Source of the DNA: Gammaproteobacteria bacterium
Lineage (GTDB): Bacteria; Pseudomonadota; Gammaproteobacteria; JACKNK01
Reading direction: 5' to 3'
Length of the DNA: 64,000 nucleotides
Assembly (NCBI GenBank): GCA_024234955.1
Contig: JACKNK010000005.1
Span: 62,001-126,000 of the forward strand
In this document: positions 55,643 to 63,667 of the stretch, one piece after another
How the letters are laid out: each line of letters opens with the position of its first letter
How positions within the stretch are numbered: the stretch's first letter is position 1
Notes under the pieces: generated by a model
Databases searched by the model: none
The model's input: only the letters and a program-made list of their open reading frames with translations
Told to the model about the DNA's origin: nothing
Made by a program: the position numbers and the translations under genes

Positions 55643-57808
55643 ATGAACACCGAGAACCAATGCCCGTTTCACCACACCAGCGGCGGTGGCATGTCCAACC
55701 GCGACTGGTGGCCGAACCAGCTGAACCTGGACATCCTGCGTCAGCACTCGTCCAAGGGCGACCCGATGGACAGCGGTTTCGACTACGCTGCGGAGTTCAA
55801 AAAGCTCGACCTCCCGGCGATCAAGCAAGACCTGACCGCGCTGATGACCGACTCCCAGGACTGGTGGCCAGCCGACTACGGCCATTACGGTCCGTTCTTC
55901 ATCCGCATGGCCTGGCACAGCGCCGGCACCTATCGCATCAACGACGGCCGTGGCGGCGCCGGCACCGGCAACCAGCGCTTCGCGCCAGTCAACAGCTGGC
56001 CGGACAATGTCAACCTGGATAAGGCCCGCCGCCTGCTGTGGCCGATCAAGCAGAAGTACGGCCGCGCCATCTCCTGGGCCGACCTGATGATCCTGACCGG
56101 CAACGTCGCGCTCGAATCGATGGGCTTCAAGACTTTCGGTTTCGCTGGCGGCCGCGAAGACATCTGGGAGCCGGAGAAGGACATCTACTGGGGCACCGAG
56201 GCCGACTGGCTGGGCGCCAATCGTCACGGTGACGACATCGAGACCCTCGAGAACCCGCTCGCTGCGGTGCAGATGGGCCTGATCTACGTGAACCCGGAAG
56301 GCGTCGGCGGCCACGCGGACCCGATCAACACCGGTCGCGCCGTGCGCGAGACCTTCGCCCGCATGGCCATGAACGACGAGGAGACCGTCGCCCTGACCTG
56401 CGGCGGCCACACCTTCGGTAAGGCACACGGTGCCGGTGACGCGTCCAACGTCGGTCCGGAACCGGAGGCGGCGTCGATCACCGCGCAGGGCCTGGGCTGG
56501 TTCAGCAGCCACGGTTCCGGCAAGGGCGGCGATCAGATCGGTTCCGGCCTCGAAGGCGCCCGGACGCCTACCCCGACCACCTGGGACATGAGCTTCCTAG
56601 AAGTCCTGTTCGACAACGAATGGGTGCTGAGCAAGAGCCCGGCCGGCGCCAACCAGTGGGTGCCGAAGGAGTCCAACGACAGCAATATGGCTCCGGCCGC
56701 GGAGGACGCTTCCCAGAAGCGCGGCATCATGATGACCGACGCCGACATGGCCATGCGCTTCGACCCGATCTACGGGCCGATCGCCAAGCGCTTCCGCGAG
56801 AACCCGTACGAGTTCGCCGACGCCTTCGCCCGCGCCTGGTTCAAACTGACCCACCGCGACATGGGCCCGCGTGCCCGCTACCTCGGTGTCGAGGTTCCGT
56901 CCGAAGAATTGATCTGGCAGGACCCGGTTCCGGCCGTCGATCACGAACTGATCAACGATGCCGACGTCGCTGCGCTCAAGGCCCAGGTCATTGGTTCCGG
57001 CCTGTCGATCGGGGAGATGGTCGCCACGGCCTGGGCCTCCGCCTCGACCTTCCGTGGTTCGGACAAGCGTGGTGGCGCCAACGGCGCCCGCATCCGCCTG
57101 GCTCCGCAGAAGGACTGGGCCGCCAACCAGCCGCAGCAGCTGGCCAAGGTGCTGGGTGTGCTGGAAGGCCTCCGCGCCGGCTTCGGCAAGCCGGTATCGA
57201 TCGCCGACATGATCGTGCTGGCCGGTTGCGCCGGTGTCGAACAGGCCTCGAAGAACGCCGGTATCGACATCACCGTGCCGTTCGCGCCCGGTCGTACCGA
57301 CGCGACGGACGATCAGACCGATGCCGATTCCTTCGCGCCGCTGGAACCGATCGCCGATGGCTTCCGCAACTTCCAGAAACAGAAGTTCGGCTGCACCGGC
57401 GAAGAGATGCTGGTCGACAAGGCCCAGTTGCTGACCCTGACCCCACCGGAGATGACCGTGCTGGTCGGCGGCATGCGCATGCTCGGTACCAATGTCGGCG
57501 GCACCGCGCACGGCGTGTTCACCGATCGTGTCGGCGCGCTGAGCAACGACTTCTTCGTCAACCTGCTCGACATGGGCACCGTCTGGAACGCAGTCGGCAG
57601 CGACGAGGAACTGTTCGAAATGCGTGACCGCAAGACCGGTCAGGTCAAGTGGACCGCGACCCGCGTCGATCTGGTGTTCGGCTCCAACTCCGAGTTGCGT
57701 GCCCTTGCCGAGGTCTACGCCACCCGCGACTCGCAGGAGAAGTTCGTAAAAGACTTCGTGAAGGCCTGGGACAAGGTCATGAACCTGGACCGTTTCGACC
57801 TGAGTTGA
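55643..57808 (+). CDS. katG: Catalase-peroxidase KatG
   Basis: This is a 721-residue bifunctional heme enzyme. GAGGAAATAAACC precedes the ATG. The distal site is FIRMAWHSAGTYR with Arg88, Trp91 and His92. The Met-Tyr-Trp cross-link needed for catalase activity is available as Trp91, Tyr215 (GLIYVNPEG) and Met241. The proximal ligand is His256 in CGGHTFGKAHGAG. The second, heme-free half follows. It destroys hydrogen peroxide in the cytoplasm and should be induced through OxyR. Codon use is strongly biased, as in highly expressed genes. Two hairpins and a repeat follow. Confidence 0.98.
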   Translation: MNTENQCPFHHTSGGGMSNRDWWPNQLNLDILRQHSSKGDPMDSGFDYAAEFKKLDLPAIKQDLTALMTDSQDWWPADYGHYGPFFIRMAWHSAGTYRINDGRGGAGTGNQRFAPVNSWPDNVNLDKARRLLWPIKQKYGRAISWADLMILTGNVALESMGFKTFGFAGGREDIWEPEKDIYWGTEADWLGANRHGDDIETLENPLAAVQMGLIYVNPEGVGGHADPINTGRAVRETFARMAMNDEETVALTCGGHTFGKAHGAGDASNVGPEPEAASITAQGLGWFSSHGSGKGGDQIGSGLEGARTPTPTTWDMSFLEVLFDNEWVLSKSPAGANQWVPKESNDSNMAPAAEDASQKRGIMMTDADMAMRFDPIYGPIAKRFRENPYEFADAFARAWFKLTHRDMGPRARYLGVEVPSEELIWQDPVPAVDHELINDADVAALKAQVIGSGLSIGEMVATAWASASTFRGSDKRGGANGARIRLAPQKDWAANQPQQLAKVLGVLEGLRAGFGKPVSIADMIVLAGCAGVEQASKNAGIDITVPFAPGRTDATDDQTDADSFAPLEPIADGFRNFQKQKFGCTGEEMLVDKAQLLTLTPPEMTVLVGGMRMLGTNVGGTAHGVFTDRVGALSNDFFVNLLDMGTVWNAVGSDEELFEMRDRKTGQVKWTATRVDLVFGSNSELRALAEVYATRDSQEKFVKDFVKAWDKVMNLDRFDLS

Positions 57809-57838
57809 TCCTCGCCTCCCCCAAGGTGTTTCTCCTTT

Positions 57839-57865
57839 GCCCCCGGGCTCGCGAGAGCCGGGGGC
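57839..57865 (+). terminator. Hairpin downstream of katG
   Basis: GCCCCCGG-CTC pairs with GAG-CCGGGGGC around a GCGA loop, with one bulged G, 30 bases past the katG stop. No T-run follows, so it may act as a 3' stabiliser ahead of the stronger terminator at 58068. Confidence 0.5.
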
Positions 57866-57915
57866 TAGCCCACACACCCATCATCTGGGCACCGCCATCC
57901 AACATTGTCTGCCCA

Positions 57916-57988
57916 GTAGGAGGGGCTTCAGCCGCGATCAGCTCTTGCAACCTCGCCTATCGTCGATCGCGGCTGAAGCCGCTCCTAC
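57916..57988. repeat. REP-like palindrome, copy E
   Basis: The left arm is GTAGGAGGGGCTTCAGCC (one change from the other copies) and the right arm ends GGCTGAAGCCGCTCCTAC. It lies between the two hairpins in the katG-cytochrome gap. Confidence 0.85.
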
Positions 57989-58067
57989 ACCGCACCAATC
58001 GGACGGCGAATCAACATCCATGCTGCTGTAGCAATTCCGTTGGGTAACGAACGGCGCACCAAAAAAC

Positions 58068-58102
58068 AAAAAAGCCGGGCAGGTTTCCCTGCCCGGCTTT
58101 TT
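58068..58102. terminator. Bidirectional intrinsic terminator, katG / cytochrome c4
   Basis: GCCGGGCAGG and CCTGCCCGGC form a perfect 10-bp stem with a 4-base loop. It is followed by TTTTT on the plus strand and preceded by AAAAAA, which reads as T on the minus strand. It can therefore end both katG and the convergent cytochrome gene. Confidence 0.92.
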
Positions 58103-58121
58103 CACTGGCGGCGAGATCCCG

Positions 58122-58799
58122 TCAGTTACCCATTGCGGCGTAGTAGTCCGCCAACGCGCCGATCTCGTCGTCGCTGAGCGACTTCGCGATATTGCGCATC
58201 ACGGAATAAACGTCGTTACCACGAGCACCGTTCTTGTACTTCATCATGGTGCCCTTGGTGTACGCCGCGTTCTGACCGGCCAGGGACGGCACACCGACCC
58301 ACTGACCTTCACCGGAACGACCGTGACAGGCCTTGCAGGCCGGGATTGGGGTATCCCGATCCGCCGCACCCCGATTGACCATCACATCAGCCGCAGACGT
58401 GTCTCCCGAGGCTTCCTTCGCGGCCGGTAACGGCAAGGTAGCGTAATAGGCAGCGATGTCGGCCATGTCCTGCTGACTCGACGCCATCACCATACCCATC
58501 ATCATCATGTCGGCACGGGTCCGATCCTTGTAGTCCACCAACTGCTTGTAAGTGTAGTTGGCGTTCTGACCGGCCAAGGACGGCCAGCTCGGATTGGGGG
58601 CAATGCCCTCCGCACCGTGACAGGAACCGCAAGCCGCAGCTTTCTGCTTACCCGCTTCGGCGTCAGCGGACTTGATCATGTTGATCGTATCCACGGTGTA
58701 CGCGACGTTCGAGGAGGGACCAGCCTGGACCGAGCCGGAAAGCATCGGCGCCAGGGTGAGCGCGGTAACGCTCAGGATTGCTTTCATTTTCATCTTCAT
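58122..58799 (-). CDS. Diheme cytochrome c4
   Basis: This is a 225-residue exported protein. Of four clustered in-frame ATGs, 58799 has the best spacing to GGAGGG. A signal peptide covers about 1-26 (ILSVTALTLAPMLSGSVQA). Two CxxCH heme sites are present at CGSCH (57-61) and CKACH (155-159). The repeated segment WPSLAGQNANYTYKQL / VPSLAGQNAAYTKGTM gives the internal duplication of the c4 family. It should carry electrons in the periplasm to the oxidase encoded just upstream. A terminator follows the gene. Confidence 0.9.
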   Translation of the reverse strand: MKMKMKAILSVTALTLAPMLSGSVQAGPSSNVAYTVDTINMIKSADAEAGKQKAAACGSCHGAEGIAPNPSWPSLAGQNANYTYKQLVDYKDRTRADMMMMGMVMASSQQDMADIAAYYATLPLPAAKEASGDTSAADVMVNRGAADRDTPIPACKACHGRSGEGQWVGVPSLAGQNAAYTKGTMMKYKNGARGNDVYSVMRNIAKSLSDDEIGALADYYAAMGN

Positions 58800-58816
58800 T
58801 GTCTTCATCCCTCCGC

Positions 58817-60427
58817 TTAGAAGCCCCACATGACCGGGTCGTAGGTCGGCATCATCCAGAACTGCGCCACCGGATAACCGAAGGCGACGATCATGGAGAT
58901 GGCGATGATCCAGTTCCACAGCGTGAAGCCGTTGAGGGAATTGGGGAGACTGACCGGCTGGTGCACGGCCTCGGCGTATTCGACTTCACGACTGGCAGCG
59001 GGTCCGCCGCCAATCGCCAGGTTGAATACGAACAGCACCGCAGAGAGCACCAGAATCGCACCACCCAGAACCATCAGGTACTCGGCCGTCCACCAGCTCT
59101 GGACGAACTCGGTGGCGTACGGCGAGAACGCAGTCCGGCGCGGCTGGCCCTGGAGACCGAGGGCATGCCAAGGCAGGGTCAGGGTGCACATGCCGATGAA
59201 CCACAGCCACAGCTGGGTCCGGGCACGACCGAGGGAAGCGAGTTCCTTACCGGTGACGCTCGGCCAGATGTAATAGGCAGCGCCCATATACATGATGACC
59301 ACGGTGCCACCGAAGATCAGATGGAAGTGGCCGGTGACCCACTGGGTGTTATGCACGACAACGTTCAGTGAGTAAGAGGCGTTGATCAGACCGCCGAAGC
59401 CGCCGATGGTCAGCATGAGCATCGCGAAGCCCGCCGCCAACACCACCGGCTGCGACCAATCGACCTTGCTGATCCAGCCAAACAGCCCCTTGCCGCCACG
59501 CAGACGACCGGCGATTTCCAGCGAACCGATGACGGTGAAGCCGGTGATCATGGTCGGGATCGCGACCAGCATGGTGCCGACCATGTGCAGGATCTTCCAA
59601 CCCTCGGCCTGGAACGGGTCCATGTAGAGGTGGTGGAAGCCGATCGGCAGACCGAACACCACGAGCATGATGAACGCGATGCGGGCCATCTCATCGGAGA
59701 TCAGGCGACCGCCAGCGGCCTTCGGCACGATGGTGTACAGGGTGATGTACGCCGGCAGCAGCCAGAAGTACACGATCGGGTGCAGGGTCCAGGAGAACAG
59801 CGTACGGGCGAGACCGACGTCGATCGTGTCCACCAGGCCCAGGGCCAGCGGGATGATCTGGGTCAGCACTTCGATGGCGACACCCAGCGAGGTCCAGAAC
59901 CACAACAGGGCGTTGATCGCGGTACCGAACATCGCCAGCGGGACGACCTGACCCGGGTTTGCCTTCTTCCACTGCCCCATCATGACGATCATGACCAGGA
60001 CCCACAGCCAGGAACCGACCACCAGCAAGGTTGCGCCGATGTAGAACCCGACGTGTGCCGTCAGAGGTGGATAGAAGGTGAACAGCACGGCAGCCTGACC
60101 GGTGAGCATGAACACCGCCGCCAGGACCGAACCGCCGACCATCAGGATCCAGCCCAGCCAGGCAACGCCCTTCATGGGCACTTCCATTTTCAGGCTGGTG
60201 GCTGCGGTGTAATACCCGAAGCCGGAGATGAACAGCGTGGTAAGCACGAAGCCCATGATTGCGCCGTGGGAGGTTACCGATGAGTAGTAACCCAGATCCC
60301 AGACCGGAATCAGTTCGGCGCGTTCGAGCACCTGATAAAGACCGAGGAGCGCCGCCACCGCAAAGAGCAGGAAGGCGATCCACATGTGGGCGAGCGCGAG
60401 ACCGCTCGGTTTGGTTGCATCACTCAT
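58817..60427 (-). CDS. ba3-type (B-family) cytochrome c oxidase subunit I
   Basis: This is a 536-residue, 12-13 TM heme-copper oxidase subunit. GGAGG lies before the ATG at 60427. Sequence blocks match Thermus ba3 closely: FSWTLHPIVYFWLLPAY (His216 CuB ligand and Tyr220, the cross-linked pair), PIGFHHLYMD (His265, His266), and WVTGHFHLIFGG (His367 and His369 heme ligands); His54 in SHGAIM is the other low-spin ligand. It lacks the A-family D-channel motifs. It reduces oxygen to water and pumps protons with high oxygen affinity. It is the third gene of the IIa-II-I-cytochrome c4 set. Confidence 0.95.
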   Translation of the reverse strand: MSDATKPSGLALAHMWIAFLLFAVAALLGLYQVLERAELIPVWDLGYYSSVTSHGAIMGFVLTTLFISGFGYYTAATSLKMEVPMKGVAWLGWILMVGGSVLAAVFMLTGQAAVLFTFYPPLTAHVGFYIGATLLVVGSWLWVLVMIVMMGQWKKANPGQVVPLAMFGTAINALLWFWTSLGVAIEVLTQIIPLALGLVDTIDVGLARTLFSWTLHPIVYFWLLPAYITLYTIVPKAAGGRLISDEMARIAFIMLVVFGLPIGFHHLYMDPFQAEGWKILHMVGTMLVAIPTMITGFTVIGSLEIAGRLRGGKGLFGWISKVDWSQPVVLAAGFAMLMLTIGGFGGLINASYSLNVVVHNTQWVTGHFHLIFGGTVVIMYMGAAYYIWPSVTGKELASLGRARTQLWLWFIGMCTLTLPWHALGLQGQPRRTAFSPYATEFVQSWWTAEYLMVLGGAILVLSAVLFVFNLAIGGGPAASREVEYAEAVHQPVSLPNSLNGFTLWNWIIAISMIVAFGYPVAQFWMMPTYDPVMWGF

Positions 60428-60443
60428 TATTATTTCCTCCCCC

Positions 60444-60935
60444 TCAGGAAGCCTTGTCCGTGATGGTCACGCGGCTCCACATATAGTGGTGACCGAGGCC
60501 GCAATATTCGTTGCAGAACATCGGCTTGGTTCCGGTGGTCTTGAACCCTTCGGCCAGATTGACCTCGGAGATGAAGCCCGGGATGACCATGGTCGCGAGG
60601 TTGGTGCCCTCGACATGGAAGCCATGCAACACGTCAGTGGTCGCGATGCGGAAGTTGATCGGCGTGTTGGCCGGTACTTCGATGTGCTGCGGGTAGAACC
60701 CATAGCGGGTAGCGACCATCACCACTTTCAGGCTGCCATCCGGCTGGCGATGCACGCCGAGATTGTCTTCAGCAAACTCTTCCGACAAATGCAGACTTGC
60801 GGAATCGATGGTTTCAACGTTGGACGGCGGATGGATGCCGCGCGCCACTGCGGCCCAGATGAGCACAACGACGAAGGTGACGGCGATCGCAGACGCGAGC
60901 CACACCCAGGTTTTTTCTAATGGATCAACGTGCAT
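60444..60935 (-). CDS. ba3-type cytochrome c oxidase subunit II (CuA)
   Basis: This is a 163-residue protein with one N-terminal membrane helix (about 10-32) and a periplasmic cupredoxin domain. The binuclear CuA ligands are all present: His104 in DVLHGFHVEG, then Cys141, Glu143, Cys145, His149 and Met152 in FCNEYCGLGHHYM. It accepts electrons from a c-type cytochrome and passes them to subunit I. The single helix and short length are typical of the B family. It starts 13 bp after the subunit IIa stop. Confidence 0.94.
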   Translation of the reverse strand: MHVDPLEKTWVWLASAIAVTFVVVLIWAAVARGIHPPSNVETIDSASLHLSEEFAEDNLGVHRQPDGSLKVVMVATRYGFYPQHIEVPANTPINFRIATTDVLHGFHVEGTNLATMVIPGFISEVNLAEGFKTTGTKPMFCNEYCGLGHHYMWSRVTITDKAS

Positions 60936-60948
60936 GTGTCACTCCCCC

Positions 60949-61092
60949 TCAGTTGACCGGGCCGCGGGACAGGAAAATCCCGAAATAGAAAAACAGCCAC
61001 AAAGCCAAGGCGATGGCGCCATAGATGAACATCACGGCGAATGTTCCCTTCGGCGGGGCCTCCATCAATTCTTTATCGTCATCAGATCCCAT
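60949..61092 (-). CDS. ba3-type oxidase small subunit IIa
   Basis: This small gene encodes 47 residues: MGSDDDKELMEAPPKGTFAV, then MFIYGAIALALWLFFYFGIF, then LSRGPVN. It is one hydrophobic helix with an acidic N-terminus and matches the single-TM subunit IIa of B-type oxidases in size, topology and position. It begins at the ATG at 61092 and ends 13 bp before subunit II. In the Thermus enzyme the IIa helix replaces the missing helix of subunit II. It is the first gene of the oxidase operon. Confidence 0.85.
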   Translation of the reverse strand: MGSDDDKELMEAPPKGTFAVMFIYGAIALALWLFFYFGIFLSRGPVN

Positions 61093-61242
61093 GAGCGACC
61101 TCCCGAGTGTGTGTCATGGTTTATTCGAAGTTATTAATATGCCTATTTTCAGGCACTTAGCGGTTACACAACTCCGCGTGCGATATTACAGGGCGCAATT
61201 GAATAGCAGAAGGGAAATTGTGGGATTTGCCGCACAGGGCAA

Positions 61243-61256
61243 CTGATTCTCATCAA
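61243..61256 (-). promoter_or_regulatory. FNR/Anr-type box 1 upstream of the oxidase operon
   Basis: On the minus strand TTGAT-GAGA-ATCAG matches nine of ten specified FNR bases. It lies about 150 bp upstream of the subunit IIa start and 34 bp (centre to centre) downstream of the perfect box at 61277. Confidence 0.65.
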
Positions 61257-61276
61257 GTGTTAAATCAAAACCGCAC

Positions 61277-61290
61277 TTGATAATTATCAA
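61277..61290. promoter_or_regulatory. FNR/Anr-type box 2 (perfect)
   Basis: TTGAT-AATT-ATCAA is a perfect palindromic FNR/Anr consensus. It lies in the gap between the ferritin-like gene and the ba3 oxidase operon, about 185 bp upstream of subunit IIa. Confidence 0.8.
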
Positions 61291-61331
61291 AATCATGTCT
61301 ACCGAACTGCATCCTGCCTTGCACAGGATGC

Positions 61332-61838
61332 TCAGACACCACCGCTGTGAACGATTTCGTAATAGCGCGCTTCGAGTTCCCGCTTATGCTCGGTTTCTTC
61401 GTTCGCAAGGAAGCGGAACAAGGCGCGCAACTCTTCCGGTTCCACCGATTCGGCAAGCGCGCCGTACTGATCCATCGCCGCGTGTTCGCGACCCATTGCG
61501 TATTGCAGAACGGCCTGATCGTCCGGGTTTTCACCCAGATCGGGGAGATGAATGGCATCTGAAAAACGATGGTCGCTCGCCGGTGTCGCGATGCGATCGG
61601 CAATGTGTTCCGCGAGGTCCATGCGTTTGATGAGTCCGTCAAACAGGTCGAAATGCGCTTGTTCTTCATCGGCCAGTTCCTCAACCAACCAGCGGATGCG
61701 TTTGCTGACCCTGGGGGCCAAAGCCGTATAGAAATCGCGGGCGGTACGTTCAAATTCGGTCGCGATCTCCAAGATTTCCTGCAGGGACCGGGTACCAGCC
61801 AGCCGCTGATAGCTGCTCGAATGGCCTTCTCTGCTCAT
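61332..61838 (-). CDS. Ferritin-like / rubrerythrin-type diiron protein
   Basis: This is a 168-residue protein starting MSREGHSSSY at the ATG at 61838, with AGAGGTGG upstream; it overlaps the preceding fusion gene by four bases. The four-helix diiron ligands are visible: Glu30 (ATEFERTARDFY), Glu59/His62 (ADEEQAHFD), Glu118 (MGREHAAMD) and Glu148/His151 (NEETEHKRE). There is no rubredoxin Cys4 domain. It may scavenge peroxide or handle iron, using electrons from the adjacent flavoprotein; that pairing is inference from gene coupling. Confidence 0.8.
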   Translation of the reverse strand: MSREGHSSSYQRLAGTRSLQEILEIATEFERTARDFYTALAPRVSKRIRWLVEELADEEQAHFDLFDGLIKRMDLAEHIADRIATPASDHRFSDAIHLPDLGENPDDQAVLQYAMGREHAAMDQYGALAESVEPEELRALFRFLANEETEHKRELEARYYEIVHSGGV

Positions 61839-63667
61839 GCCGCCACCTCTTGCGTCAGATATTCGTTGATGCTCGTGGCGACCCGATGGCCGTCGGCCAC
61901 GGCATGGACCACATCCGGGCCATTCACACAGTCTCCTGCCGCCCACAGCCACGGCAGTGAAGTACGCCCGAACGCATCCACTTTCATGCGTCCCCGGTTC
62001 CACTCGAGGGCTTCGGTGAGCTCGTCACCGAGCAAGCCGGTATCGGTCATCTGCCCGATGGACTCGACCACCATGCCTGCCTCATGGATGCGTTCGTCCG
62101 ATTCATCGAACTTGGGCGCGAACCGGTGTTGTTCATCAAAAATGGACAGCACTTTCCAGGTACACAGCCCCCCCAGCGTCCCATCATCGTTGACCACGCA
62201 ATGGCGCGGGCCACGGGCATCAATGATCTCGATACCCTCTTCACCGGACTCCCGAACCTCCTCCGGATCGGCGAGGAAATGTGCGAAATCTTCGAGCGCG
62301 CAGACGGTCATGCCGACCACACCATGCTGTTGTTTCTGCAAACGCGCGAGGGTACGTGCGATGTCCATGGCAACGTTGCCACCCCCGATCACCACAACCT
62401 TGTCCGGCACCGCCAGCGATTCCCCGGCGGCAATGCGACGCAGCAGATCCACCGCCGCACGCACCTGGACATGGTCCGATCCGGGAATACGGGTCGAACG
62501 GCCCAGTTGCAGACCGAGCGCCAGCACAACGGCGTCATACTCCTGCTCGAGTTCGGCCATGCTCACATCCACCCCGACGCGCGTGCGATAACGCATCTCC
62601 ACGCCCAGCGAGACGATGATGTCGATGTCGCGTTGCAGGCTCTCCGACGGCAGGCGGTAATAAGGGATGCCGTATCGGGTCATCCCACCGGCCTGATCCA
62701 GGGCCTCGAACACGGTAACCGCATGCCCCTGCTTGATCAGATCGAACGCCGCCGTCATCCCCGCCGGACCCGCGCCGACGATCGCGATCTTGCGACCGGA
62801 TTTCTTACGCGACTTGCCCTTTGCGGCAATCTTTTTGACCTTGGCGGGCGCCAGGGCATCCATCGCGTAGCGCTTCAGCCAGCGGATCGCGACCGGTGTG
62901 CCGCGTCGCCCGATGGAACAGGCATCTTCACATTTGTGGGTACAGACCCTTCCGCAGACGTGGGCAAATGGATTGGTGCGGTAGATCTCTTCGACCGCCA
63001 GTTCGACATTGCCCTGCCAGATCGCCCGGATGTAATCCGGGGCATGCATCTGCGTCGGGCAGGCATCGTGGCACATACCGCACTGCACGCAGCGCGAGGC
63101 CTCGAGCAGCGCCTGCTGATCGGTGTAACCGGCAACGATCTCGGCAAAGTCGCCGATACGCGCCTCCGGCGCCATCTCCGCCATCGGCTGACGATCATGA
63201 TCGAGGAGATCGTTCTGTTCGGTCTTCGACCACCCCTTGGGGAAGTGTGTTTTGTGCATCCCATTTGGGTCCGGCAACACGAAGTAGGAATCGAGTTCCG
63301 GCTCGGTGCAGGTATGCACGTATTCACGGGTCAGCGAGATCGACCCGGTCGGGCAGATGTCCACGCACAGGCCGCACCAGCAACAACGCCCGTAATCGAT
63401 GGCCGGGCGATGATCTCGAACGCCTTTGACCGGGTCGTTCGGCAGCCCCGGAATGTGGATCATCGAAATCGCCGCGTTATCGCAAACCTTCTGGCAGGTA
63501 CTGCATCCGATGCACAGTTCCCAGTCGTTGACATGGAAGCCTCGGTAGTTCTCCGCCGCAGGCCGTGGCCCCAGCGGTTCAGTGACCGGCTCTCTGGCAA
63601 AGAAACGCAGATTTTTAAGCGGCGCGAGGATGCTACCGGCATCCTTGTAGTCGATATCGGAACTCAT
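61835..63667 (-). CDS. NuoI-GltD fusion iron-sulfur flavoprotein
   Basis: This is a 610-residue fusion. Residues 50-106 form a two-cluster NuoI-type ferredoxin: CIGCSTCQKVC (52-62) and CxxCxxCxxxCP (95-106). Residues 190-250 match the GltD N-terminal iron-sulfur module: CVQCGMCHDAC (193-203) and Cys238, 242, 246 and 250. The FAD motif IAIVGAGPAGMTAAFDL begins near 294 and the NAD(P) motif VVVIGGGNVAMDIA near 424, as in the glutamate synthase small subunit. It should move electrons between NAD(P)H and iron-sulfur partners. There is no gltB here; instead a NuoD-like gene precedes it with a four-base overlap and a ferritin-like gene follows. Confidence 0.9.
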   Translation of the reverse strand: MSSDIDYKDAGSILAPLKNLRFFAREPVTEPLGPRPAAENYRGFHVNDWELCIGCSTCQKVCDNAAISMIHIPGLPNDPVKGVRDHRPAIDYGRCCWCGLCVDICPTGSISLTREYVHTCTEPELDSYFVLPDPNGMHKTHFPKGWSKTEQNDLLDHDRQPMAEMAPEARIGDFAEIVAGYTDQQALLEASRCVQCGMCHDACPTQMHAPDYIRAIWQGNVELAVEEIYRTNPFAHVCGRVCTHKCEDACSIGRRGTPVAIRWLKRYAMDALAPAKVKKIAAKGKSRKKSGRKIAIVGAGPAGMTAAFDLIKQGHAVTVFEALDQAGGMTRYGIPYYRLPSESLQRDIDIIVSLGVEMRYRTRVGVDVSMAELEQEYDAVVLALGLQLGRSTRIPGSDHVQVRAAVDLLRRIAAGESLAVPDKVVVIGGGNVAMDIARTLARLQKQQHGVVGMTVCALEDFAHFLADPEEVRESGEEGIEIIDARGPRHCVVNDDGTLGGLCTWKVLSIFDEQHRFAPKFDESDERIHEAGMVVESIGQMTDTGLLGDELTEALEWNRGRMKVDAFGRTSLPWLWAAGDCVNGPDVVHAVADGHRVATSINEYLTQEVAA

